A stretch of 64,000 nucleotides of DNA from Sphingobacterium paludis (GTDB lineage Bacteria; Bacteroidota; Bacteroidia; Sphingobacteriales; Sphingobacteriaceae). Below, piece after piece: positions 44,434 through 52,820 of this stretch. The translations under genes were made by a program, and so were the position numbers. How positions within the stretch are numbered: position 1 is the stretch's first letter; every line of letters begins with the position of its first letter. The notes beneath the pieces are model-generated. The model worked only from the letters and a program-made list of their open reading frames with translations, made no database searches and was not told where the DNA came from. The stretch covers positions 124,001 through 188,000 of the forward strand of contig NZ_SNZV01000006.1 in assembly GCF_004364125.1 (NCBI RefSeq), written 5' to 3'.

Positions 44434-45798
44434 TTATGAAGGATCGTCCTTAGGGCTAGGTTTTATCGCTCGAAATGTATCAAATACCGATTCCCTGTTC
44501 AGAAACCACATACCCAACTTCTCTGTGGCAACGCCGTCAATCAGCTTGTAAGTAAATCTCGCTCCCTGTTCCACATCAGCTAAGGTTTCGAGATGCTTTA
44601 AAGCTACATGTTTATTGTTTGCAATGCGCTCGCCGACATCGGTGATATGCGTAGAAATAAAGAAAAGGCTCCGCTCAATGCCGCTGATACTATTGATAAA
44701 GTTTAACGTTGCCTCGAAAGCATCTTGATAGTTTGTTCCCTTGAAGATTTCGTCCAACATGATAACCGAGGGACTATGTAACGCCATATGTTCACCCATC
44801 GCTTTCAGGCGCCTTACCTCTGCATAGAAATGACTGTATCCTGAACCGATATCATCGACAAGGTTGATGCTGGTCATTAGCCCGTTGTAAAATAGAATTT
44901 CCATAGATTCCGCAGGCACGGGGAAGCCCACGTGAGCAAGGTAAATGCAGATGCCGATACTCTTTAGCAGTGTAGATTTCCCAGTCATGTTTGCACCTGT
45001 CAAAAACCAGATATTTTTTCCCGTCGTAATGTGTAAATCATTTTTTATTGGTTTGTGCAGCGCCAAATTATAAAGCCCCACTATATCTAATAGCGAAGCG
45101 GGTGTCTCATCGGTATTCATTTTTGGAAAGCAAAGACTGTTTTCGTTCCACATCTTTGCCACAGCGACCAAAGCATCTATCGTGTAGAGCATGTCAAACA
45201 GTTCTCGTACCCGATTCTTATGCGGACCTCGGAAGAGATAATTATGCCGTAATGTAGAACGTCGCGATTTTTTTCCGCTTCCCATTCGGCGCAACTCTTC
45301 AGCATCAAAAAAAGACGCATTAGCTGAAAAAAAATCCGCATATTTTCGCAACAAACCAATCGCTTTACCCGATGACATGGCCGCATCAATTATTCCCTCT
45401 AAAGCTGTAAAGAGCATCGCAATCTCGCGGACGGATTGGTAAATGAACAGCCGCTCACGCTTCGCCGATAACGAGAAAAAAAGAAAAGATTCCCCCTTCG
45501 TAAGATCAGCTAACGGGTGACTTGCACGAGGCTCGATGGGTTTGCGCAGATAGCGCTCCAAATCGGCCATCATATGTTTATCAAACAGATCGGTAATATG
45601 CACCGTGCCCAGATAAGCTATCGCCTGTTGTCGCTCGATGATCGCATCGATGGATGCGAGGGGGTGCTTCAAATAGTTGTACAATTCATCTTGGCCACCC
45701 AACGTGAGGGTACGATCAAAATAACGCAATAGACTGGCGGAATTCCAGTCTAAGACATTTAAGTCAGTCAGCGTTTGTTTGTCGGTTTTTAACATCAT
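44434..45798 (-). CDS. MutS-family DNA mismatch repair-like ATPase
   Basis: 454 aa. The C-terminal half is the MutS ABC ATPase: Walker A GANMTGKS (268-275), the Q-loop/signature region (GSGYSHFYAEVRRL) and Walker B VIMLDEIF near 340, followed by STHITDVGERI. The N-terminal part corresponds to the MutS clamp/lever helices, but the mismatch-binding domain with Phe-x-Glu is missing. Members of this shortened group are common in Bacteroidota; the DNA target is unclear. A dimer would be expected. Start may be the second Met. Confidence 0.87.
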   Translation of the reverse strand: MMLKTDKQTLTDLNVLDWNSASLLRYFDRTLTLGGQDELYNYLKHPLASIDAIIERQQAIAYLGTVHITDLFDKHMMADLERYLRKPIEPRASHPLADLTKGESFLFFSLSAKRERLFIYQSVREIAMLFTALEGIIDAAMSSGKAIGLLRKYADFFSANASFFDAEELRRMGSGKKSRRSTLRHNYLFRGPHKNRVRELFDMLYTIDALVAVAKMWNENSLCFPKMNTDETPASLLDIVGLYNLALHKPIKNDLHITTGKNIWFLTGANMTGKSTLLKSIGICIYLAHVGFPVPAESMEILFYNGLMTSINLVDDIGSGYSHFYAEVRRLKAMGEHMALHSPSVIMLDEIFKGTNYQDAFEATLNFINSISGIERSLFFISTHITDVGERIANNKHVALKHLETLADVEQGARFTYKLIDGVATEKLGMWFLNRESVFDTFRAIKPSPKDDPS

Positions 45799-46050
45799 GC
45801 AGCATGCTAAATATAGAAAATGCCTCGTAAAATCTGGAAATTATTAACATACTTTAAGATAGCTGCACCTGCCATCTACCCTTACGCTGCGTACTGAAAG
45901 ATATGAAGTAACCGGTCGATTAGCTGCAAGGGATTCAGATGCCCAAAATAAGCCTGTAAAATCCAAAAAATTCACAGCTCTTTGATTAATACTCTTATCG
46001 TCGTGTAGCGATTTAACAATCCGCTCGTTTTATTGTGAAAGATCTATTTT

Positions 46051-46740
46051 ATGAAACCTACAAAACTTTACCTGACCTTACTTTTATTTTTTATGTTTTT
46101 CCTTCATTCGTGTAGCAAGGAGGGCTTATCGTATGAAGAGCTATCGCGACTCGCGGCGCTAAAAACAGAAGAGGCGGTGGCGCTGACCAAGGGCCACGCC
46201 TGTGGAAATCTCGCAGAATGGCGTATAGATACGCTCTACTACACCTATGTGCCAGTACACCCAAGCTTTGAAGAGGCGTATAGGAAACTTCAGGCAGAAG
46301 CGCAAGAATTGTATAGAAGGGCAAACGATGCTTATGAAGGGCCGACTCGCTACAACACGAGCCCCGTAACCTTGCCCCCAAATTTCGGAATTCGGTGTAT
46401 TAATGGCGAAGTAAAAGTAGCGTCCGCGATGGATCTGGAGCTAACGGAGATTAACATACGTTTAAGCCAGCTTTTTATCGATGTCACAACATTTTTTGAG
46501 GACAGGCCATGTACCGATCCCAGTAAATGGCAAACCGTTACCATTCGTAAAGATTGTGAGGCTATCGATGTCTTATATACGGATGCTCCAAGCTTTGCCA
46601 TATTTGGCAGAAAATTAGAAGAATTTATGCATTTAGAATACGCTAAAAGGAATCTCGAAGGCAATGCTGCCTGCTCAACGAGCCCTATGCCCAATAAAAG
46701 GATAGTTTGCGAAAATGGCAAGCCTAAAGTGACCTATTAG
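46051..46740 (+). CDS. Lipoprotein with two internal repeats, 229 aa
   Basis: Signal peptide with lipobox HSC (Cys about 21; LHSCSKEG). The mature protein contains two related halves (about 48-128 and 152-229), each with a Cys, a Trp shortly after, a PSF motif, a helix with KL/E residues, then TSP and a closing C-I/V-NG-x-x-KV (RCINGEVKV; VCENGKPKV). Paired cysteines suggest disulfides. I know no family. Monocistronic on the plus strand, distant from neighbours. Confidence 0.7.
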   Translation: MKPTKLYLTLLLFFMFFLHSCSKEGLSYEELSRLAALKTEEAVALTKGHACGNLAEWRIDTLYYTYVPVHPSFEEAYRKLQAEAQELYRRANDAYEGPTRYNTSPVTLPPNFGIRCINGEVKVASAMDLELTEINIRLSQLFIDVTTFFEDRPCTDPSKWQTVTIRKDCEAIDVLYTDAPSFAIFGRKLEEFMHLEYAKRNLEGNAACSTSPMPNKRIVCENGKPKVTY

Positions 46741-46858
46741 TTTTTTAGATATAAGATTTGTCATAGAATCCAGGAGCACAGGGTTATTCTTTTAAAGCAG
46801 GATCCCAAATGTTGCTCATTTCTTTCTCAAAAAAAAGCATCCATCACCTATTATCACG

Positions 46859-46989
46859 AAAAAAAGCCGCATTCCCGGAGGAATGCAGCCTCATTAATCT
46901 GATCTTTAATGCCGATCAGGCATTTAGCCATCCATTTTTACGTCTTTTCGCTGAAAAAGACATGAAAAACATCAAGCTGGTTTGTCTAT
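46859..46989 (-). ncRNA. Candidate small RNA with own promoter and terminator (minus strand)
   Basis: Promoter: TAAGTTTG (47003-46996) with TTG 20 bases upstream (47026-47024), a perfect -33/-7 pair. Terminator: hairpin GCTGCATTCC-TCCG-GGAATGCGGC (46889-46866, one mismatch) and seven T residues. The ~130-nt RNA holds an internal hairpin AATGCC/GGCATT. An 18-codon frame (MFFMSFSAKRRK...) lies inside, so a tiny peptide is also possible. Confidence 0.55.
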
Positions 46990-47190
46990 CTACATCAAAC
47001 TTAAGAATTCAGAAAAGCTAAATCAATATAGCCCGATAATTTTAGTAAATTTTGATTTTTTCCTCCTGTTAGGATAAAAAAGCGCAACAATTCGCAACCT
47101 TAGCCCCATAAATAAGAGATTCAAGGTTTATAAATTACAAAAAGAACAATGCCACTAAGGATGGTGAAAATAAAACAATGTCCTTATCGA

Positions 47191-47203
47191 ATAATTGGTT
47201 AGC
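47191..47203 (+). repeat. Isolated copy of the small-RNA 5' motif
   Basis: ATAATTGGTTAGC is identical to the motif in small RNA members 1 and 2, but no -7 box or terminator hairpin accompanies it. Possible degenerate member or chance. Nothing else is seen between 47027 and 47268. Confidence 0.35.
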
Positions 47204-47268
47204 TTATATATGAGGTGATTGCGATGCAACAAGCTATAAACGATAACACATGCTGTGTATTCAACCGG

Positions 47269-47616
47269 CTAGGAATGGCTACGCTCAAAGTATTCGATCC
47301 GATCGAGATTATGCGCACGAAAATCAAGACGCTCGGGTTGCAAGCCAGCTTCATCAGCAAATATGTAATATACATCGTTCGCTTGGAAAACCGCTAAAAC
47401 CTGCACGCTTTTAAACGGATGTTCTCGACCAACTGCATACACGATCTCATCATTGTTACTATCTATATAGCTTATCGAATACATCAATTTATCCTCTACA
47501 ACCTCACCGGCCCCCAAGCTTAGCTTCGATTGTAAAAACTGATACGTCGTTAGATGTTGCTCGGCAACATCATTCGGAAGATGCTGTGAATCTGGAATAA
47601 AAAATTGCTTTGCCAT
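47269..47616 (-). CDS. Hypothetical protein, 115 aa
   Basis: Soluble protein, no signal peptide. The pattern MYSISYIDSNNDEIVYAVGREHPFKSVQVLAVFQANDVYYIF suggests a beta-rich fold with alternating hydrophobic residues. I do not recognise the family. The ATG is preceded by AAGGAGACC, close to a ribosome-binding site, unusual here. Conserved-looking codon use supports a real gene. Confidence 0.6.
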   Translation of the reverse strand: MAKQFFIPDSQHLPNDVAEQHLTTYQFLQSKLSLGAGEVVEDKLMYSISYIDSNNDEIVYAVGREHPFKSVQVLAVFQANDVYYIFADEAGLQPERLDFRAHNLDRIEYFERSHS

Positions 47617-47808
47617 AGGTCTCCTTTCTGGTAACTGTATTTAACTAACGTCAAACCTTTGCAAAATAATATAAAAAAAACGAACGACAAAGCGTATTTT
47701 AGTCTTCCGACTTTTATTTTACAGTAATTTTATATTAACTTCATCTTGCAGCGGTCAGTATTGGTCGATCGTAACGTGCAACAAAAGTTATGCTCAATCC
47801 TCAGTTTC

Positions 47809-48939
47809 ATGAACTCGAAAACAAAACGAATAGTTAAATATACAGTCTATAGTATTGGTGCGCTAGCACTGCTTGGCACCTGTGCGCTGGCTCTCTTTTT
47901 AAATGGGCGGCAATTCGGAAAAATGCCTGAGGGCGCACGCTTGGAACGAATCAAAAAATCGCCAAATTACAAAGACGGTGAGTTTGCCAACCAAAGTCCC
48001 ACCACGCTGATGACCGGCGAAAAATCGCAGCTGCAGAATATTTGGGAGTTTATGGTAAACAAGGTGGCTGACCTCACACCTGTTCGAGCTATCCCTACAA
48101 AAAATACAGTGTTGACATCTCTTCCGCTAGAGGATGACCTGATCGTATGGCTTGGACACTCCTCCTTATTCCTTCAATTGGACGGAAAACGTATCGTCGT
48201 TGATCCCGTTCTCGTTTCCGCTTCGCCCGTATCCTTTGTCAATAAGCCTTTTCCGGGCGCTGATCGATATACCCCATCCGACATCCCCCCTATCGACCTG
48301 CTCCTGCTCACACACGATCATTGGGATCATCTCGATTACCAAACAATGTTGGATCTAAAAGATCGCATAAAATCGGTTGTTTGTCCGCTCGGCGTGGGCG
48401 CACATTTAGAGTACTGGGGCTTTGACCCTAAACTTATCCAAGAAGTGGATTGGAACGAAACACGACAGATCGATGCATCGATCAAGCTCACTGCCCTACC
48501 GGCGCGGCATTTTTCTGGACGTGGATTGACCTCCAACCAAACCTTGTGGACAGCTTATATGCTGCAAAGCTCCTTTGGCAACCTTTTCCTTTCCGGAGAT
48601 ACAGGCTACGATATCCATTTCAAGGCTATTAAAAAGCAATTTCCAACGATTGATTTTGCTGTAATGGAGAACGGGCAATATAATGAAGATTGGAACCTGA
48701 TTCATATGATGCCCGATGATCTGGTTAAGGCGGTCGACGAGCTTAGACCTACCAGATTTATGACGGTGCATAACAGCAAATATGCCCTTGCACGACACGC
48801 TTGGTACGATCCTATGCAGAAGATAGCGCAAGCAGCAGCAGAAAATAGCCTGCCGGTGCAAACACCACAGATCGGTGAAGTATTGTTGCTACAGGACAGT
48901 ACGCAGCCATTTAGCAACTGGTGGGAGGTTGCAGAATAA
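47809..48939 (+). CDS. Membrane-anchored MBL-fold metallo-hydrolase (NAPE-PLD-like)
   Basis: 376 aa from ATG 47809. An N-terminal transmembrane helix (about 10-30) anchors it, with the enzyme facing the periplasm if positive-inside holds. Zinc motif THDHWDH, plus WLGHSS, PARHFSGRG, SGDTGYD and TVHNSKYALARHAWYDP. It is clearly paralogous to the protein at 19766 (shared blocks PNYKDGEF/KNYKDGQF and GVGAHLEYWGF/GVAQHFIYWGW). Substrate unknown; possible envelope phospholipid phosphodiesterase. An alpha/beta-hydrolase gene follows 50 bases later. Confidence 0.88.
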   Translation: MNSKTKRIVKYTVYSIGALALLGTCALALFLNGRQFGKMPEGARLERIKKSPNYKDGEFANQSPTTLMTGEKSQLQNIWEFMVNKVADLTPVRAIPTKNTVLTSLPLEDDLIVWLGHSSLFLQLDGKRIVVDPVLVSASPVSFVNKPFPGADRYTPSDIPPIDLLLLTHDHWDHLDYQTMLDLKDRIKSVVCPLGVGAHLEYWGFDPKLIQEVDWNETRQIDASIKLTALPARHFSGRGLTSNQTLWTAYMLQSSFGNLFLSGDTGYDIHFKAIKKQFPTIDFAVMENGQYNEDWNLIHMMPDDLVKAVDELRPTRFMTVHNSKYALARHAWYDPMQKIAQAAAENSLPVQTPQIGEVLLLQDSTQPFSNWWEVAE

Positions 48940-48989
48940 TGACCTTCGCCAGGCATTTGCTGAAGCGCTTTTAAACAGATCACGCAACA

Positions 48990-49634
48990 ATGGATACGCA
49001 AAAAATATACATCTTTAGTGGCTTGGGGGCGGATGAGCGAGCGTTCCAAAATATAGACTTTTCGGGCCTGGATATTCAACATGTGAAATGGTTGACGCCA
49101 AATAATGAAGAATCTATTCGCGCGTATGCCAAGCGTCTTGCTACGCAGATAATTGAAAAAGAGCCTATCCTTATAGGTTTGTCCTTCGGGGGCATAATGG
49201 CTTTAGAAGTTGCGAAGCATATCGCTGTCAAACGTATTATCTTGCTATCATCTGCAAAGAAGAAAGACGAGATCCCTATTTATTTCCGATTAGCAGGAAA
49301 GATTCGGTTGCATTTTTTGCTACCCACAGCGCTACTTAAAAAAGCAAACTGTGTGAATTTTTGGCTATTTGGAACGAGCACATTGGCTGATAAGAAACTT
49401 CTGAAGGATATACTGAGCGATACAGATGTCACCTTTCTTCGCTGGGCGCTGCAACAGATTGTTCGGTGGGACAACGAATCAACACCTTGTCCTATAGCAC
49501 AACTCCACGGAACGAAAGATCGCATATTGCCGATTCGCTTTGTAAACGATGCTGACCTGATCGATGCTGGGGGGCACTTCATGGTTTTGAACCGAGCAAA
49601 GGAGGTCAGCGTTTTTATTCGAAAACACCTTTAG
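48990..49634 (+). CDS. Alpha/beta hydrolase
   Basis: 214 aa. Nucleophile elbow GLSFGG (Ser at about 63), acid Asp in HGTKDRILP (about 171) and His in DAGGHFMVL (about 192) complete the triad. The short N-terminal strand IYIFSGLGADERAF provides the oxyanion loop. No signal peptide. Probably co-transcribed with the metallo-hydrolase upstream (50-base gap); substrate unknown. Confidence 0.85.
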   Translation: MDTQKIYIFSGLGADERAFQNIDFSGLDIQHVKWLTPNNEESIRAYAKRLATQIIEKEPILIGLSFGGIMALEVAKHIAVKRIILLSSAKKKDEIPIYFRLAGKIRLHFLLPTALLKKANCVNFWLFGTSTLADKKLLKDILSDTDVTFLRWALQQIVRWDNESTPCPIAQLHGTKDRILPIRFVNDADLIDAGGHFMVLNRAKEVSVFIRKHL

Positions 49635-49721
49635 CGCAGGAATAACCGAAGAAAAGCAATCGCAAAAAGGCAAACCTCCTCATTGTTAACATAATCTTTA
49701 TACGATATATCTTAATTTATG

Positions 49722-49752
49722 TTGAACCGCTGAACTAGAATAACTACCTTTG
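49722..49752 (+). promoter_or_regulatory. Consensus promoter of the J-KTSC gene, leaderless
   Basis: TTG (49722-49724), 20-base spacer and TACCTTTG (49745-49752). Only five bases separate the box from the ATG at 49758, so the transcript should begin at or within the start codon. Confidence 0.65.
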
Positions 49753-49757
49753 CGCCG

Positions 49758-50201
49758 ATGAAAAAGATAGCAGACTACAGAAAACTTTTAGATTTGGACG
49801 CTAAAGCTGATCTCAGCGCATTGAAGTCGCGCTATAGACAGATCATGAAGGAATGCCATCCTGATAAGTTCGTGAATGATGAGGAAGGATTACGCGCAGC
49901 GGAAGAACGAAGTAAAGAAATGATCGAAGCCTACCATTTTTTGGTAAGCATTTGTCCGGAAACACTAGAAAACCAAAAGCCGATTTATAAAAATACAATC
50001 GAGACATCAAACATAAGCGATTTTGATTGGAAAGGACATATTTTGACTATATCGTTTTTAGATGGTAGCAAATACGAATATTTTAATGTACCCCGCAATG
50101 AATACATTAAACTGGTCAATGCAGATTCACCAGGTAGATTTGCCAAGCGACACATTTATCCAAAATATGGATACCGCAATGTATTGAAAACCGCAGAATA
50201 G
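49758..50201 (+). CDS. J-domain protein with C-terminal KTSC domain
   Basis: 147 aa. Residues 1-70 form a J domain with the diagnostic HPD at 34-36 (ECHPDKF), which stimulates Hsp70 (DnaK) ATPase. Residues about 80-145 match the KTSC domain: ISDFDWKGHILTISFLDGSKYEYFNVP and SPGRFAKRHIYPKYGY, a domain found beside lysyl-tRNA synthetase and RNA-related proteins. The fusion suggests recruiting DnaK to an RNA or RNP target (inference). Leaderless promoter directly before the start. Confidence 0.85.
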   Translation: MKKIADYRKLLDLDAKADLSALKSRYRQIMKECHPDKFVNDEEGLRAAEERSKEMIEAYHFLVSICPETLENQKPIYKNTIETSNISDFDWKGHILTISFLDGSKYEYFNVPRNEYIKLVNADSPGRFAKRHIYPKYGYRNVLKTAE

Positions 50202-50262
50202 CGACCATTTTCTCTTACACTCTAGGCCTGATGGGGATAGCATGGCTTACGCGCTCTCCTTA

Positions 50263-50331
50263 TCAGGCTTTCTTTTTGGCGGCATTTTTCCTACCGCGCA
50301 TCCTACGAGCTGGTAAAACCGGATTAGGCAC
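50263..50331 (-). CDS. Possible basic mini-protein downstream of symE, 22 aa
   Basis: GTG at 50331 preceded by AGAGGAGGAA, an unusually strong Shine-Dalgarno sequence here, followed by 22 codons and TGA. The product is very basic (RRMRGRKNAAKKKA). It lies in the same frame as symE after its TAG stop, so it could alternatively be the C-terminal tail of a longer protein reached by readthrough. Confidence 0.25.
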   Translation of the reverse strand: MPNPVLPARRMRGRKNAAKKKA

Positions 50332-50343
50332 TTCCTCCTCTTT

Positions 50344-50571
50344 CTAAAGATTCGCAGGCGACGTTTCTATTTCGATAATAATTTTTTTCTGGTATACTTT
50401 CAGCGTCAATGCATCCCCACGCTTAAAGCCACAATCCCCAAGCCATTTTCCGGTTAACGTAATGACAGGGTTGTAGCCGCCGTAAACCCCATCCCTCGCG
50501 GCCCATTTGCGAGATACCTTTAAGCGCCTTGTTACAAACTTATCGTTTGTTCTTTTGCACAGTCCTTTCAT
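50344..50571 (-). CDS. SymE-family toxin-like protein
   Basis: 75 aa. RRLKVSRKWAARDG...YNPVITLTGKWLGDCGFKRGDALTLKV is the SymE pattern (AbrB-like swapped-hairpin fold); in E. coli SymE is an SOS-induced RNA-associated toxin controlled by antisense RNA SymR. Here it is divergent from an XRE regulator, an arrangement frequent in Bacteroidota and suggestive of a different control mode. No LexA-type box identified. Confidence 0.8.
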   Translation of the reverse strand: MKGLCKRTNDKFVTRRLKVSRKWAARDGVYGGYNPVITLTGKWLGDCGFKRGDALTLKVYQKKIIIEIETSPANL

Positions 50572-50721
50572 AGCATTTCTCCTTTATTTGGACGAAGTAC
50601 GAGATGCCATGGCGTATATTCAATCCTTGTCGAGAATAATTTATCCCGTAAGAAGGATACTTCAGAAATATAATTTGTTTATATTTAAAGCATTCTATTT
50701 TTCGATAAAAACAAAACAGGT

Positions 50722-51141
50722 ATGATACACTCCGGCAACAAAAAAATACATCAAGGCAGAAATATAAAACGCTTCCGTGAAATGCTGGGTATCAAGCAGG
50801 AAGCGCTTGCATTTGAACTCGGCGAAGACTGGAATCAAAAGAAAATATCGCTCTTAGAGCAGAAAGACATTATAGAAGCCGACATATTAGCACAGGTAGC
50901 AGGAATCTTAAAGGTGCCTACCGCAGCCATCGAAAATTTTGACGAAGAACAAGCGATTAACATTATCGGTAACACGATTACCAACCATGATCATGCTTTT
51001 AATCTTGGAACATTAAATATTCATCCTATCGACAAACTCATTCAGCTGCACGAAGAAAAAATTGAACTTTACGAGCGCATGCTGAAAGAAAAGGATGATA
51101 TGATGGCAAGACTGGAAAACTTGATAAAAAGCAACTCCTGA
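50722..51141 (+). CDS. XRE-family helix-turn-helix regulator paired with SymE
   Basis: 139 aa. HTH_3 domain at about 12-68 (IKRFREMLGIKQEALAFELG ... ISLLEQKDIIEADILAQVAGIL), then a linker with NITGNTITNHDH-like residues and a C-terminal coiled coil (about 105-135, EEKIELYERMLKEKDDMMARLE). Candidate repressor/antitoxin for the divergent symE-like gene; the 150-base gap between them would hold its operator. Confidence 0.85.
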   Translation: MIHSGNKKIHQGRNIKRFREMLGIKQEALAFELGEDWNQKKISLLEQKDIIEADILAQVAGILKVPTAAIENFDEEQAINIIGNTITNHDHAFNLGTLNIHPIDKLIQLHEEKIELYERMLKEKDDMMARLENLIKSNS

Positions 51142-51195
51142 GAACCTTCAGGCAAGCACACAAGATAGTCGGTAAAATACGCGAGCCGCAGCAGA

Positions 51196-52689
51196 TTAAT
51201 AAGCGCCTTTAATAAGTTTCAGTGTAACCTCGTGAGAAGTATTTTTTTCCCAGCGCGCGATCAGCCATGCAATAAAGCTAAGCCTAAAAATATCGCTGTT
51301 CCCTGCTTCTCTTAGTTGAGCCAACACCGCTTCTTGATAAGATGGCTCAAAAGCTACCACCGGTTTTAACAGGTATTGCTCAACGAGTCGCAGGTAAGCC
51401 AGCACACGATCTTCTGACGTCGTTTGTAAATATTTTTTATAGCGGCGCCGAAAGCTCTGCAGTCGAGACAAGGCAAGTTCTACATTTTCAAATTGTGCCT
51501 GAACAATAATCTCCATCAGGTTTTTCCGAATGGTCCATAGCATGCCGAGTTTTTTTTCGTACCAGGCGTCTGTCCGCGTAAGTGCAGCCAGTTGGCGAAG
51601 GCTTTCACGATTGTTATGCTGTGCGTAAAACATGGCCAAGCAAATCCGCAAATCGGCAATATCTTCGGCTTTGGTTGTCGCCTTGACCTTCGCTAGTGCT
51701 CCTTGGAGTACGGAGACTGCGGCATCTCCGCTGCCATTAAAGTGAAGATTTAGCGCTATAAGTAACTGCTGTCGCGCAAAAAACAAATCCCCATAGCGTT
51801 TGTCGCCCGCCATGAGTTCGGCCATCTTTAACAGGTAAGATTCACTTTTGCTAAAATCTTTATTCCGTAAATGAAAATTAGCCAAAAAATACATGATCGA
51901 AATATGGTGGAACAGGTGAGTCGATTTTTTATCGGGCTGCGCACTAATAAAATTATTGATCCGCACCACATAACGTTCGATCAGCGAATAGTCTTGTTGT
52001 ATTGCCGCATATTCATTCGCTATAAACAGAATCTGGTAGATGGATTTAAACGTCATCAGGTCACGCAATGAAATTTTGTGTTTACGAATGCTGCTGATAA
52101 TGAGTGAGGTTAAATGAACAATTTTTCCTTTGAGGTTTACCTCTTCTAGCTCGCGCCGCAGGTAGGCGTAGGTAATGTTTAAATTTGATTCACGGAGCAT
52201 GGCGGTATGATTGGCGAGAAATCGGGCAGTCAGTTCATCCAGATTTTCCGCCCCTTCCAGATGCGCATACTGCAGCTTCAGCAACAAAAGCTCGTTCACC
52301 AAATTAAAATGCTCTATATCATGAGCGAGACGTTCTGCTTTATCCAACGATTTAAAGGCTACTTTCGAAACGCCATTCTCGAGCAGAAAACGCGCCACCA
52401 CGACAAGACGCGATGCCTCGTGGGCTTCGGAATGGTTGATTTCAAATGCCTTGTGCGACAGGAAGGAGAGCAAACTTCGTTGTAACCGCAGCCGCAAAGC
52501 GTGGTAAGCATCGTTGTTTTCCCGTTGTTTATACAATTTGCTTAGTGCATTTATATCGTCAGTTTCCAACAAATTGAACAACTGCAAATTCTTGACATCT
52601 GTACGTCTATTTTTTCGCTGTAAAAACCTTTTAAAATCTTTCTTATCGGTATTATCCAGCAAATTTATCAATTGAGAAAGCGTATCCAT
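51196..52689 (-). CDS. Helical-repeat (TPR-like) hypothetical protein, 497 aa
   Basis: Long all-helical protein without signal peptide. Repeated helix pairs such as AFKSLDKAERLAHDIEHFNLVNELLLL and KSESYLLKMAELMAGDKRYGDLFFARQQL have TPR character. No enzyme motif. Bacteroidota carry many such proteins of unknown role, presumably scaffolds. Monocistronic. Confidence 0.75.
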   Translation of the reverse strand: MDTLSQLINLLDNTDKKDFKRFLQRKNRRTDVKNLQLFNLLETDDINALSKLYKQRENNDAYHALRLRLQRSLLSFLSHKAFEINHSEAHEASRLVVVARFLLENGVSKVAFKSLDKAERLAHDIEHFNLVNELLLLKLQYAHLEGAENLDELTARFLANHTAMLRESNLNITYAYLRRELEEVNLKGKIVHLTSLIISSIRKHKISLRDLMTFKSIYQILFIANEYAAIQQDYSLIERYVVRINNFISAQPDKKSTHLFHHISIMYFLANFHLRNKDFSKSESYLLKMAELMAGDKRYGDLFFARQQLLIALNLHFNGSGDAAVSVLQGALAKVKATTKAEDIADLRICLAMFYAQHNNRESLRQLAALTRTDAWYEKKLGMLWTIRKNLMEIIVQAQFENVELALSRLQSFRRRYKKYLQTTSEDRVLAYLRLVEQYLLKPVVAFEPSYQEAVLAQLREAGNSDIFRLSFIAWLIARWEKNTSHEVTLKLIKGAY

Positions 52690-52820
52690 ACCACTACTAT
52701 TAGCAAACTAAAGGTACAATATTCAGCCATTAAATCGTCAGCATATATTGTTTTTTGACTTTTCTACCTGATGCTTGTACCCGACATTTGCTTTCATATT
52801 AATCATTAAAACAAATAAAT

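Noticed and set aside
46809-47021. 70-aa plus-strand frame
   Set aside because: Lies antisense to the promoter-terminator pair of the minus-strand small RNA and shows no protein-like pattern.
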